From Pseudanabaena sp. (GTDB lineage: Bacteria; Cyanobacteriota; Cyanobacteriia; Pseudanabaenales; Pseudanabaenaceae), in assembly GCA_003249035.1 (NCBI GenBank), contig QBMK01000003.1:1-64000 (forward strand): a stretch of 64,000 nt of DNA, written 5' to 3'. Numbering within the stretch: position 1 is the first letter of the stretch; each line of letters opens with the position of its first letter. A program made the position numbers and the translations under genes. Of this stretch, positions 44,343-53,196 are shown one piece after another. The notes under the pieces are model-generated. The model ran no database searches and was not told where the DNA came from. It was given only the letters and a program-made list of their open reading frames with translations.

Positions 44343-44975
44343 TTATTTCCCTTTATAAGGAAGAGATGAATGGTGCAGAATGATGCGTAGCTTACCATTA
44401 TCGTCTTTAAAGAACTGCCAAGTCTTGTCCACTATAGTAACATTGCCATCTTTACCAGTGATAATCACGTTGCCCATCGTACTAGCTGTATTTCCAGAAA
44501 TGAAGATCGCTGCGTTCTTAATCTCTACTTTGCGCCAGCCCTTCAACGCAAAGCCTTTATCCATAGGGAATGCAGGATCGCCTCCAACAAAGTAAGCTAA
44601 AGCTCCTGCGCGAGTGGTACGAAAAGTTTGTGCACCAACGGTAAGTGTTGGATTGAAAAGGACAGGACCAAATTGATAACCGTAGGCTGCGTCAATTACT
44701 TTTTCTGCCAACGCCTTAGCTGCATCTATTCCTTTCATGTCATATGTTGTAGAGATAGCAACCAATGCTTCTCCCCAAGCAATTTGAGCCGCCAACACTT
44801 CGCTCTCAGTGATTGCTCTATTGACAATTGGAGTCTTACTTGAAGGAGCTATCACTGTACTACTAGAGTCTGCAACTGATGTCTGGACAACAATTAGTGA
44901 ACCAGAAACAAATGTGACCGCAGCAAATAATGCTGAAATGCTGGTTTTTGAGAGCGTCATAAGTAGATATTCCAA
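44343..44975 (-). CDS. Secreted SnoaL-like hypothetical protein
   Basis: 210 residues with a signal peptide (SKTSISALFAAVTFVSGSLI). The body from about 60 has an NTF2/SnoaL-like layout: long N-terminal helices (VLAAQIAWGEALVAISTTY), then beta strands ending in TIVDKTWQFFKDDNGKLRII. The likely start may be the second methionine (residue 6) because the first five residues are atypical. Function unknown; similar exported proteins are often misnamed phosphoribosyl-AMP cyclohydrolases in databases, for which I see no motif. Confidence 0.6.
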   Translation of the reverse strand: MEYLLMTLSKTSISALFAAVTFVSGSLIVVQTSVADSSSTVIAPSSKTPIVNRAITESEVLAAQIAWGEALVAISTTYDMKGIDAAKALAEKVIDAAYGYQFGPVLFNPTLTVGAQTFRTTRAGALAYFVGGDPAFPMDKGFALKGWRKVEIKNAAIFISGNTASTMGNVIITGKDGNVTIVDKTWQFFKDDNGKLRIILHHSSLPYKGK

Positions 44976-45095
44976 TTACTGCTTGCTCATCTTCTCACAT
45001 AACGTAAATTCAATTAGTTCTATGCAAATTGAATCATCAGGGCTATGTTCCTCAGCTGTGAAGTATTAGCTGGCTAGAACCTGAACATGATTCTC

Positions 45096-45470
45096 CTAAC
45101 GTAGCTGAATAAGACGAACACTTTCAATGATTAAAATTGTTGCCCACACTAAGATACTAAGACCTGTGGCTGCTGCTGCAATATCTTTAGTAATTCGGAT
45201 ACGATCATTTTGCTGAGGCTCAACAAAATCACACAGAACTTCGATCGCACTATTAAACAATTCAGAAATCAGCATTAGCCCCATTGCGAGCAACATTAAG
45301 CTGACATCTACCCATTGTCGAAATAAGAAAGCAGCAATTAAGACTGGAACCGATAAAATCACTTTATAAGCAACACTGAAATCAGTTACTACTGCAACAT
45401 AAAGCCCAGACAGGATAACCTTTAGCTTCCGTATGGGGTGATAGCCGGGTGTGCGAAACTTGTTTGGCAT
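45096..45470 (-). CDS. dgkA: Diacylglycerol kinase
   Basis: 124 residues, prokaryotic DgkA type, three transmembrane helices. The family signature is the SELFNSAIEVLCD segment near 68-80, which binds ATP/metal. It phosphorylates diacylglycerol or undecaprenol at the membrane. An N-terminal basic stretch (KFRTPGYHPIRK) is typical of cyanobacterial members. No neighbour shares its strand closely. Confidence 0.88.
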   Translation of the reverse strand: MPNKFRTPGYHPIRKLKVILSGLYVAVVTDFSVAYKVILSVPVLIAAFLFRQWVDVSLMLLAMGLMLISELFNSAIEVLCDFVEPQQNDRIRITKDIAAAATGLSILVWATILIIESVRLIQLR

Positions 45471-45578
45471 TAGTTAATTTGTAGGTAGGTGTAATTAAAT
45501 TTACAATATCTTTTTGACCACGCACGTAATGATTTCAGAAAAATCTACTTATAGCTGTCCCCAAGTGTACTAGGACAA

Positions 45579-45631
45579 AAAAACAAGAATTGATTGGCGG
45601 CGCGGAGCGCCGCCAATCAATTCTTGTTTTT
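45579..45631. terminator. 25-bp perfect hairpin
   Basis: Arms 45579-45603 and 45607-45631, GGA triloop closed by GC. The gap between dgkA and the next gene (45471-45862, 392 bp) holds this and the 45778 hairpin only; no gene is seen. Confidence 0.6.
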
Positions 45632-45777
45632 ACCAATGTAACTGCCGACCTCTCGATTGTTACAGTTAATGTAAATGGATGTATAGATTTTGACTTAGAG
45701 TTTGTATTCTCAGTTTTTGCTATTGGCTGAAGCATAGTCCCATGCATAACACTGATGCGCAAGTAAAAGAGATGTAA

Positions 45778-45840
45778 AATCTCAAAGTCAAAAAGCACAT
45801 GCCTCGCGTAGCGAGGCATGTGCTTTTTGACTTTGAGATT
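45778..45840 (-). terminator. 30-bp perfect hairpin
   Basis: Arms 45778-45807 and 45811-45840 pair without mismatch over 30 bp; tip GC-GTA-GC. It is 22 bp downstream of the small secreted protein gene and is the longest stem in the window. Confidence 0.7.
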
Positions 45841-45862
45841 GCCAAACCGATATTATTTTTTG

Positions 45863-46177
45863 CTACTGACAGATAGTGGTTGAACTACGGCTATATACAG
45901 AGTTGTTTCCGTTATTATTGCTGTAGGTATAACTATCATTACGGCAGTTAGCAGAATCATCTGATGTACGAGATGATTTATCGCTTGGTAATGGTGTCGT
46001 ATCTAAATCGTCTGAATACGGATCTGTCTCAATATAGACATTGCCATTATCATCAATCAATGTGTGCATATTCCCAGTTTTGATACTAACTTGCTGCGCA
46101 TTGACAACAGATGGGAACAAACCAACAACACAGATAAACACTAATGACAAGCAGAACTTTTGATTGAACATGAACAT
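45863..46177 (-). CDS. Small secreted hypothetical protein
   Basis: 104 residues: signal peptide (LSLVFICVVGLFPSVVNA) and a 75-residue Ser/Asp/Asn-rich tail (SIKTGNMHTLIDDNGNVYI, then NNNGNNSVYSRSSTTIC). Two cysteines could form a disulfide. It is 18 bp downstream of the Gln/Asn-rich secreted protein gene, so the two are a likely operon. Confidence 0.55.
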   Translation of the reverse strand: MFMFNQKFCLSLVFICVVGLFPSVVNAQQVSIKTGNMHTLIDDNGNVYIETDPYSDDLDTTPLPSDKSSRTSDDSANCRNDSYTYSNNNGNNSVYSRSSTTICQ

Positions 46178-46195
46178 TACCTCATATAGAAAAAA

Positions 46196-46591
46196 CTAAT
46201 CCTTCTTCTTGCCATTTTTCTTGTCATCTCTATTGCCCTTCTTATCATCATCATCTCTATTGCCCTGCTTGCGGCTTCCATCCTTTGATACATTCACCTG
46301 TTGGGCAGTCATGTTAACGTTATTGTTATTGCCATACACTTCAGCCCCTTGATTAATCTGTTGAGAATTTTTAGTAGCAGTGGCAGACTTCTTTCCCTTT
46401 CCATTTGATTGAGTTTGCACGGTAGCCTGTCCAGCCGATTGATTTACAGTGTTGCCATTCCCGTCAATTATCACCGTTTGGTTAATTATTTGGGTATTGT
46501 AATTGATAATTTTATCTGCATAAGCAGGTAGAGAGACGAATCCCAAAGAAGCAGCGATAGAAAGAATTGGCAGCAAATAAGTCTTCTTCAT
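46196..46591 (-). CDS. Secreted Gln/Asn-rich protein, curlin-like spacing
   Basis: 131 residues with a signal peptide (YLLPILSIAASLGFVSLPAY). The mature part contains N/Q/G repeats spaced like curli-type amyloid units (DGNGNTVNQSAGQATVQTQ, NQGAEVYGNNNNVNMTAQQ) and ends in an Asp/Lys/Arg-rich tail. This could be a cell-surface amyloid or adhesin subunit, but no csg genes accompany it and the resemblance is by eye. Confidence 0.5.
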   Translation of the reverse strand: MKKTYLLPILSIAASLGFVSLPAYADKIINYNTQIINQTVIIDGNGNTVNQSAGQATVQTQSNGKGKKSATATKNSQQINQGAEVYGNNNNVNMTAQQVNVSKDGSRKQGNRDDDDKKGNRDDKKNGKKKD

Positions 46592-46895
46592 ACGTACAAA
46601 TCCTCAAACTATAATTTTTATACATCTACTTGATATTCCTAGCGAGAATATCTAACGCCATACATGTAACTAGAACATCTTTCGATAAACATCGAACTAT
46701 TTGTTTTTAAGATGCTGTGCTCGTTAACAGGCGGACTTGAATTAATAAGACATTAAATGAATCTATGTTGTTCCCAGATCTCTGAAAATATATTTACCGT
46801 GATCTTAGTAAAGAAATAAAGCCATAGGATGTAGATGTCACATCTACATCCTATGGCTTTATTTGTTGTATTCATGCGTTAGGCAATCTACAGGA
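46592..46895. other. 304-bp gap
   Basis: Promoter region of the secreted-protein pair (minus strand) plus the hairpin at 46814-46864. No gene. Confidence 0.45.
46814..46864 (-). terminator. 24-bp perfect hairpin after lepB
   Basis: Arms 46814-46837 and 46841-46864 with a TCA triloop; located downstream of the 192-residue signal peptidase gene on the minus strand. Confidence 0.65.
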
Positions 46896-47474
46896 CTATT
46901 TGGGCGATACAATTGCGCCTAACCGATCGCCAAAAGGGAAAAATCTAATAGTTGCTTTGCCAATCACATTTTCTTTGGGCAAAAATCCCCAAATATGCGA
47001 ATCATTGCTGTGATTGCGATTGTCGCCCATCATCCAATAATTACCTTCTGGAACAGTCACTGGACGCATCATATATTTAGGTGCTTCGGCAATATATGGC
47101 TCATCAAGAGCTTCGCCATTACGATAGACTTTGCCACCACGCACCGCAATTTGATCTCCTTCAATACCAATCAAACGCTTGATATAGGCTTTAGTATTAT
47201 CCTCAATCGCAGGGGACTTAGGCGGATAGAAAATTAAAATATCGCCACGTTGTGGTTCATGCCATTGCAGTGAGATCTTATCGACTAAAATGCGATCGCC
47301 TACTTGCAAAGTTGGCTCCATGGAGCCAGAGGGAATGAAGCGCGGCTCGACAATAAAAGTTCGCAGAAATAAGGCGATCGCAAGAGCAACAACAAAAATA
47401 CGAATGGTTTCCCCATGTTGTTGCCACCAAGGTTTAATGGGAGCTTGCGGATCGAGCTTAATTTCTGTGGACAT
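46896..47474 (-). CDS. lepB: Signal peptidase I
   Basis: 192 residues. Cleaves signal peptides of exported pre-proteins. Transmembrane anchor at about 25-40; catalytic Ser51 in PSGSMEPTLQ; the general-base Lys lies in AYIKRLIGIEGD near 100; C-terminal GDNRNHSNDSHIWGF. It is the downstream member of a tandem pair 63 bp apart and shares the PS(G/S)SMEPTL signature with the other. In cyanobacteria one copy often serves thylakoid substrates; which is which is not evident. Confidence 0.93.
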   Translation of the reverse strand: MSTEIKLDPQAPIKPWWQQHGETIRIFVVALAIALFLRTFIVEPRFIPSGSMEPTLQVGDRILVDKISLQWHEPQRGDILIFYPPKSPAIEDNTKAYIKRLIGIEGDQIAVRGGKVYRNGEALDEPYIAEAPKYMMRPVTVPEGNYWMMGDNRNHSNDSHIWGFLPKENVIGKATIRFFPFGDRLGAIVSPK

Positions 47475-47507
47475 GTATTGATATCTATATATAAATAGTC
47501 TTTAATT

Positions 47508-47540
47508 TAATAGAAGGGACTCTTTGTGCCCCTTCTATTA
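47508..47540 (-). terminator. Hairpin between the two signal peptidase genes
   Basis: An 11-bp stem (47508-47518 with 47530-47540) overlapping the stop codon of the upstream gene. Confidence 0.5.
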
Positions 47541-48233
47541 GTTGTACTTAGGAACGTTTAAATTACCAGCGCGATTGTCAAAGGGCCAGTAACGAAACAT
47601 CGCTCGACCGACCAGATTCTCTTCGGGCATAAATCCCCATGCATGGGAATCCAAACTATTATTACGGTTGTCGCCCATCACCCAGTATTTCCCATTTGGC
47701 ACAGTGAAATATGGATGATCTTTCCCAGACTGCACATTATCTGGACGGAAGCAGTTGGGACAGAGCGCATCGTCTTGGGTTGGCAAAGTGTAATTTGGCG
47801 GTGCGGCAATGTATGGCTCATTTAGAGGCACATCATTTATAAATACTTTGCCATCACGAATGCTGATGCGATCGCCTGGCAAACCAATTACCCGCTTGAT
47901 ATAGACCTTAGAAGCATCAGGTACAACTGGATTAACGGGTGGATTAAATACAATAATTTCGCCACGTTCAGGTTTGCGCCAACGGAACGAAAGCTTATCA
48001 ATGATGAGGCGATCATCTATTAATAAAGTTGGCTCCATTGAGCTAGAGGGAATATAACGTGGCTCAGCAATAAATATTCTCACGCCGACAGCCAACAAAA
48101 TTGCCACGGTGACAGTGGGTAAATTATCAGTCAAGAAATTTTTGACTGGATTTTCTTGTTTTAGTGTGGGTGGCAGTTGCTTAGGATCAGTGGGAGGATT
48201 GCTAGGGCGATCGCTAGAATTATCAGATGACAT
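47538..48233 (-). CDS. lepB: Signal peptidase I, second copy
   Basis: 231 residues; same reaction as the neighbouring gene. A 35-residue Pro-rich leader precedes the anchor helix at about 40-56; catalytic Ser65 in PSSSMEPTLL; Lys in YIKRVIGLPGD; GDNRNNSLDSHAWGF near the end. It carries an extra 20-residue insertion with two Cys (LCPNCFRPDN) that the smaller paralogue lacks. Confidence 0.93.
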   Translation of the reverse strand: MSSDNSSDRPSNPPTDPKQLPPTLKQENPVKNFLTDNLPTVTVAILLAVGVRIFIAEPRYIPSSSMEPTLLIDDRLIIDKLSFRWRKPERGEIIVFNPPVNPVVPDASKVYIKRVIGLPGDRISIRDGKVFINDVPLNEPYIAAPPNYTLPTQDDALCPNCFRPDNVQSGKDHPYFTVPNGKYWVMGDNRNNSLDSHAWGFMPEENLVGRAMFRYWPFDNRAGNLNVPKYN

Positions 48234-48274
48234 AGAAATGCTCGCGGGATATGTACTTATCTTAAAGCCTGTTT

Positions 48275-48305
48275 AGCAAGTGTGACGTGAAGCCCAACAC
48301 TTGCT
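48275..48305 (-). terminator. Short hairpin at the lysC stop
   Basis: AGCAAGTGT at 48275 and its complement ending at 48305 form a 9-bp stem, overlapping the lysC stop codon. Confidence 0.4.
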
Positions 48306-50133
48306 ACTTTTTCAAGGCGCTGGGAACTTCAATGGCACGATCGCCAGACAGGTTAAACTCTTGATGAATAACTTTCAGTGCTTGTTCCGCTTGATGATCG
48401 CGAACCACACAGCTAACCTTAATCTCGGATGTGGCGATCATCTCAATATTAATGTTTGCATCCGCAAGGGCGCTGAACATGCGTGCAGCAATTCCAGACT
48501 GGTGGATCATATTTGCGCCGACAATACTGACTTTGCTAATGTCACCATCACAGCTAACTTCACCATAGCCGAGAACTTTAGCATACTGTTTAAGGGCTGT
48601 CTCAGCTTTGGCAAGATCGGCGATCGCTACAGTAAAAGCAATTTCATTAACATCGCGATCGGATTGCGACTGCACAATCATATCCAAACTAATATTGTGT
48701 TCGACAAGTTGCTCAAGGATCTTCGCAGCCATGCCTGGGCGATCGGGTACTTGCTGTACGGCAATTCTCGCACGATTGCGATCTAGAGCTACCCCACGCA
48801 CAGGCGAAATATCTGAGATATTTTCAGAATTAATTTCACAGGCTTGATGCGATCGCACTTTTACATCAAAGGCTTTCTGGATCGCCGCGATCGCGTTTTC
48901 TCCGTCGGTAGCCGCAATCACACAGCTAATTTTAATTTCAGAAGTAGAAATCATTTGAATATTGATTCCCGCTTCAGCGAGAGATGTGAACATTTGGGCA
49001 GCAACCCCAGGTCGCCCGATCATGCCCACCCCGATAATGCTGATTTTAGCAACATTGGAATCGACTGTAACTAAACTTGCACCAATTTCCAAGCTGCGGG
49101 TGACCACTTCCGCCAACTGCAATTGATTTTGAGGAATCGTAAAAGCGATGTCATTTACCCCTTCGGTTTCTTGTACCGCTTGAATAATCAAGTCAACATT
49201 GATTCCTCGATCGGCTAAAGATTTAAAAAGTTGCGAGGCGATCCCTGGGTGATCGGGAATTTGCAAGAGCGCAATTTTGACTTGATCGTAATCAATTGAG
49301 ACTGTCTCGACAAAACGATTTACTTCCAAGGATTTGAGATTGCCTGTACCAATACGTGGCGAAGTGATCACCGTACCCGCATCATCGAGCCAACTCGATC
49401 GCACACACATTCTCACACCAAAATTACGTGCAATTTCTACCGATCTCGGATGCAAAACCTTTGCGCCAAGACTAGCTAGCTCTAGCATTTCATCGCAAGT
49501 AATTTCTGTTAACATCTGCGCCTTAGGCACAATGCGCGGGTCAGTCGTCAAAATCCCTGGAACATCAGTATATATTTCGCAAATGTCAGCTTCAATCGCC
49601 GCTGCGATCGCAACCGCTGATGTGTCTGAGCCGCCGCGTCCGAGGGTCGTAATTTCAGAACTAGGCAACCCCGTTGCTGGATCAAGTGTAACACCTTGAA
49701 ACCCTGCAATCACAACAACTTTTCCAAGAGCAAGCTCGGCTTTGATACGATCTGGTTCCACATATAAAATTCTGGCGCGGGTGTGGTTTGGCTCAGTGAC
49801 TACCCTTACCTGCGAGCCGTTCATAGCGATCGCTGGTTGACCTGCTGCTTGCAGTGCCATGCTTAGCAAAGCGATCGTTACTTGCTCACCTGTAACTAAG
49901 AGCAGATCCATTTCGCGCTCTTTTGCAGCAATTTCGTTGAGGGTTTGGTCATGATTTGCTGACACAGATTCTGCAAGGGCAACCAGACCATCAGTAGTTT
50001 TACCCATTGCTGAAACCACTACTACAACTTGATTGCCAGCACAAACTGTCTGCTTAATGCGATCTCGGACTGCTTTAATGCGATCAGCATCGGCTACGGA
50101 AGAGCCACCATATTTTTGAACTATTAACGCCAT
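48304..50133 (-). CDS. lysC: Aspartate kinase with four ACT domains
   Basis: 609 residues. Phosphorylates aspartate, the entry to Lys, Thr, Met and Ile synthesis. Kinase domain 1-245 with KYGGSSVAD at 7-15 and GRGGSDTSAVAIAAA; then two tandem pairs of ACT regulatory domains (IALLQIPDHPGIASQLFKSL, ISIIGVGMIGRPGVAAQMF, then the pattern repeats at 440 and 520), the arrangement found in cyanobacteria and some other groups. The duplicated ACT block suggests concerted feedback by Lys and Thr. It is a single gene unit. Confidence 0.94.
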   Translation of the reverse strand: MALIVQKYGGSSVADADRIKAVRDRIKQTVCAGNQVVVVVSAMGKTTDGLVALAESVSANHDQTLNEIAAKEREMDLLLVTGEQVTIALLSMALQAAGQPAIAMNGSQVRVVTEPNHTRARILYVEPDRIKAELALGKVVVIAGFQGVTLDPATGLPSSEITTLGRGGSDTSAVAIAAAIEADICEIYTDVPGILTTDPRIVPKAQMLTEITCDEMLELASLGAKVLHPRSVEIARNFGVRMCVRSSWLDDAGTVITSPRIGTGNLKSLEVNRFVETVSIDYDQVKIALLQIPDHPGIASQLFKSLADRGINVDLIIQAVQETEGVNDIAFTIPQNQLQLAEVVTRSLEIGASLVTVDSNVAKISIIGVGMIGRPGVAAQMFTSLAEAGINIQMISTSEIKISCVIAATDGENAIAAIQKAFDVKVRSHQACEINSENISDISPVRGVALDRNRARIAVQQVPDRPGMAAKILEQLVEHNISLDMIVQSQSDRDVNEIAFTVAIADLAKAETALKQYAKVLGYGEVSCDGDISKVSIVGANMIHQSGIAARMFSALADANINIEMIATSEIKVSCVVRDHQAEQALKVIHQEFNLSGDRAIEVPSALKK

Positions 50134-50440
50134 TCTTAAGGGAAATTTTTTAACCGATGAAAGGATTTATTGCGATGATTTACCAACTAACCTAGGTCAC
50201 AGCAAAGCACTACAGAGTAATCATCATACATTTGTTAGTGATCGGCTAATCACTCAGGTATTTCTAAACTTGTTTCCTGTTTTAGGAAAACACAACAGTT
50301 TGGTGCATTATTAAAAGTTTTTTACGATACATTGCGATCTCGCTAATTGCCAAGTATTGTTAAGGTAATCCGTAGATTTGCTCCGATGGTATTATTGCCT
50401 AGTGAGGAGTGAACATGTACTTAACAAGGAACTGTCTTTT
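50134..50440. other. 307-bp divergent promoter gap
   Basis: Between the divergent lysC and gpmI genes. AT-rich, no gene. It should contain both promoters; no strong hairpin was seen. Confidence 0.4.
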
Positions 50441-52045
50441 ATGCAAACGGGGTCTGTTTCTCCACTGGTTCTGATCATCTTAGACGGCTGGGGACATAGG
50501 GAAGAAACCGAGGGCAATGCGATCGCAGCAGCAAATACTCCCGTCATGGATAGTCTGTGGAGTACCTACCCAAAAACTCTCCTCCAAGCCTCTGGCAAAG
50601 ATGTTGGCTTACCCAAAGGTCAAATGGGCAACTCTGAAGTTGGACATTTAAACATTGGTGCAGGCCGAGTTGTCCCTCAAGAATTAGTGAGAATTTCTGA
50701 TGCTGTCGATGATGGCTCGTTGTTGTCAAATTCTGTACTAGTCCAAGTTTGTGAAAAGGTCAGGGCTAACCATAGCAAATTGCATCTTATCGGGCTTTGC
50801 TCAGATGGTGGCGTACATTCACATATCGATCATCTATTGGGATTGCTAGATTTAGCCAAATCTCAACAAATTGATGATGTCTGTATTCATGTGATTACTG
50901 ATGGTCGCGACACTTTGCCGCATTCAGGGATCAACTTTATTAAGCTTTTACAGGCACATATTAAAAAGATTGGAGTTGGACGTATTGCCACGATCAGTGG
51001 ACGTTATTTTGTTATGGATCGCGACAAGCGTTGGGATCGCGTTCAAAAAGCCTATGAAGTCCTGACAAACGATCGCATCACCACTGAGGTAACTGAACCA
51101 ACGGATTTGTTGGAATCGGCATACAAAGAAAAGGTTACCGACGAATTTTTGCCCCCAACTCGAATTGCGCACGGTGCGATCGCCTCTGGTGACGGTGTAA
51201 TTTGCTTTAATTTCCGTCCAGATCGCTCTCGCGAGATTACCCAAGCCATAGTTGCAAAAAATTTCACAGGTTTTGAACGCGATTATATTGAGGATATCGC
51301 CTATGCCACATTTACGCAGTACGATAGCGCTTTACCTGTCCCTGTTGCCTTTTTACCGCAAAACTTAACTAATTTGCTGGGGCCAGTCGTGGCAAACCAT
51401 GGACTGAAGCAGTTACGCCTAGCCGAAACTGAGAAATATGCCCATGTCACCTATTTCTTTGACGGTGGCTTGGAAGAAGCCAGCGAAGGCGACGATCGCG
51501 TTTTGGTCAATAGTCCAAGGGTATCTACCTACGATCAAGAACCTGACATGTCTGCGGCTGAGGTGACACGCATCGCCTCTGAGGCGATCGCTAAACGAAT
51601 TTACTCACTGATTGTAATTAATTACGCTAATCCAGACATGGTAGGGCACACTGGCAACTTTGAAGCTACGGTCAAGGCTCTAGAACAGGTTGATCGATGT
51701 TTAGGCAAATTATTATCTAGTATCGCCAATGCAGGAGGTACGGCTCTAATTACCGCCGATCATGGTAATGCTGAATATATGTGGGATGAGCATGGCAATC
51801 CTTGGACTGCCCACTCCAGCAATCCTGTACCATTTATTTTGGTAGAAGGTGAAGGATGCAAGATCTATGGTCATGGTGCTGATGTCAAGCTCAAGCCTTC
51901 AGGTGGTCGTCTAGCGGATATTGCGCCTACGATTTTAGAAATCCTGCAAGTCCCGCAACCAGAAGAGATGACAGGTGTTTCTTTACTGGAGACAGCAATT
52001 TATGAGCTAAAAAGTGTCAAAACTCCAGTCAAAATTTGTAAATAA
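50441..52045 (+). CDS. gpmI: Phosphoglycerate mutase, cofactor-independent
   Basis: 534 residues from ATG 50441 (AAGGAACTG upstream); a longer frame from 50378 adds 21 residues not typical of the family. Interconverts 3- and 2-phosphoglycerate using two Mn2+. Metal ligands appear as LDGWGHREE, MGNSEVGHLNIGAGR (phosphoserine Ser), ITADHGNAEYMWD and DPDMVGHTGNF. Alkaline-phosphatase superfamily. A perfect 16-bp hairpin ends it. Confidence 0.95.
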   Translation: MQTGSVSPLVLIILDGWGHREETEGNAIAAANTPVMDSLWSTYPKTLLQASGKDVGLPKGQMGNSEVGHLNIGAGRVVPQELVRISDAVDDGSLLSNSVLVQVCEKVRANHSKLHLIGLCSDGGVHSHIDHLLGLLDLAKSQQIDDVCIHVITDGRDTLPHSGINFIKLLQAHIKKIGVGRIATISGRYFVMDRDKRWDRVQKAYEVLTNDRITTEVTEPTDLLESAYKEKVTDEFLPPTRIAHGAIASGDGVICFNFRPDRSREITQAIVAKNFTGFERDYIEDIAYATFTQYDSALPVPVAFLPQNLTNLLGPVVANHGLKQLRLAETEKYAHVTYFFDGGLEEASEGDDRVLVNSPRVSTYDQEPDMSAAEVTRIASEAIAKRIYSLIVINYANPDMVGHTGNFEATVKALEQVDRCLGKLLSSIANAGGTALITADHGNAEYMWDEHGNPWTAHSSNPVPFILVEGEGCKIYGHGADVKLKPSGGRLADIAPTILEILQVPQPEEMTGVSLLETAIYELKSVKTPVKICK

Positions 52046-52084
52046 AGTAAGAGTCACCACTTTGAGGCGACTCTTACTTTATTT
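52040..52084 (+). terminator. 16-bp perfect hairpin after gpmI
   Basis: Arms 52040-52055 and 52069-52084, overlapping the gpmI stop codon. Confidence 0.65.
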
Positions 52085-52184
52085 ACAGCGACATTGTATC
52101 TGTTATGTGGCTAAATATCTGGCATGGGCGCAGCCTGAAAATATACCCAAATTGCTAATTTTTTTTGCTCAACCTTCGCCCTGC

Positions 52185-52637
52185 TTAGATTTCATGGAGT
52201 AACTTCTTTAGTTCAATGAGTAAAGTTGGTTGGCTACATCCGCTAAAAAAATTTGCATCCAAGCTCTCAACTAGAGGTAGCGCTTGTTCAAGAATTGCTT
52301 CACCACTGGAGGTTAAATTCAGCACCTTCGCGCGTGTATCAGTAGGATGAGAAGATCGTTGGATTAATTCTTTAGCTTCAAGTTTTCTAGCAACTTGAGA
52401 GATCTGCATGACATCGATTTTGCAGATCTCTGCTAGTCGTACCTGAGTCAACAAATCGCCATTACGAGTCAGCCAGCCAATTCCTGCTAGCAGAACAAAC
52501 TGTAAGTGAGTGATATCAATCTCTGCTAAAGTCATTTCAACTTGTCGTTGCCACAAATGAACGACTTGCCAAAGCAGGAAGCCCATACTATCTTCTGGCA
52601 CAGTGAATTGAGAGACTCTTTCCCAATTAATCGTCAT
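52185..52637 (-). CDS. MarR-family transcriptional regulator
   Basis: 150 residues, winged-helix dimer. Recognition region VRLAEICKIDVMQISQVARK and the wing segment RSSHPTDTRAKVLNLT are typical. MarR proteins usually repress their own divergent or adjacent genes. The start codon overlaps the stop of the EVE pseudogene by 4 bp (ATGA), so it was built to be translationally coupled to it; the damage upstream may lower its expression. A palindromic AT-rich region upstream of both is a good operator candidate. Confidence 0.85.
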   Translation of the reverse strand: MTINWERVSQFTVPEDSMGFLLWQVVHLWQRQVEMTLAEIDITHLQFVLLAGIGWLTRNGDLLTQVRLAEICKIDVMQISQVARKLEAKELIQRSSHPTDTRAKVLNLTSSGEAILEQALPLVESLDANFFSGCSQPTLLIELKKLLHEI

Positions 52638-53073
52638 AACTTCACTAGAGCCTCTACTTTCATTGCTTCTGCAATCCTTTGAAAGTCTGACTCAGGAATT
52701 TCAAGTAATCCAAATCGAAATACATAACCCCAGGACTTCTTGTTTTTAATAAAGGTCAGATCGTCTAGCAATAGGCGGATTGGTACTTCCTCGACTGCGA
52801 TAAAGCGGACATCTCGCCGATAGGGTACAAAACATTACCCATATCAAAGAGATAGGGTTCTGCATTTAGTATTTCACCTATCGCGGTAAAAGATTGCACA
52901 ATATTTCCACTGTTCATTGCTGTTCGAGGTGAGTAGTAGACAATCCAGTCACCTGAACTCAACCGCTTTAGCGGACTATGCTTACCGTGACAAAGTTGAC
53001 AAAAGCTGCCCTGTAAGCCTTTTAGAACGTGATTTTTTGAGGCAACACCAATTCAATAGTGAGCTTGTTCCAT
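52634..53073 (-). pseudogene. EVE-domain gene with in-frame TGA and frameshift
   Basis: From ATG 53071-53073 the frame reads MEQAHY, TGA at 53053-53055, then IGVASKNHVLKGLQGSF and CQLCHGKHSPLKRL, a clear EVE (PUA-like) domain that binds modified bases. A one-base loss near 52820-52827 shifts the frame after DMGNVLYP, and the rest (YRRDVRFIAVEEVPIRLL, GYVFRFGLLEIPES) reads in the next frame to the stop. TGG would restore the Trp expected at the first stop. Two lesions point to decay. Confidence 0.8.
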
Positions 53074-53098
53074 ATTTTTGATCCCTAATTTCTGACTG

Positions 53099-53143
53099 AT
53101 TATATAATAAATATATATATAATAAATATATTTATTATATAAT
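53099..53143. promoter_or_regulatory. AT-only palindromic operator candidate
   Basis: Arms 53099-53115 and 53127-53143 are a perfect 17-bp inverted repeat. TATATAATAAATATA also occurs in tandem at 53101-53115 and 53116-53130. It lies between the divergent EVE/MarR unit and the SRPBCC gene, the expected place for a MarR-family operator and overlapping promoters. Confidence 0.5.
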
Positions 53144-53196
53144 GGACACGATCTAATCTGAGGTTTTAAGTGATGTGGCAGAAGAGCTAAAGTGTC

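Noticed and set aside
50378-50440. Longer N-terminus for gpmI
   Set aside because: The 21 extra residues have no family similarity, and ATG 50441 has a good ribosome site.
37713-53055. Recoding of TGA as Trp or selenocysteine, since two TGA codons sit at likely Trp positions
   Set aside because: TGA is a normal stop in several intact genes here (for example gshB, and the toxin-antitoxin overlaps), no SECIS-like element is seen, and the EVE gene has a second lesion.
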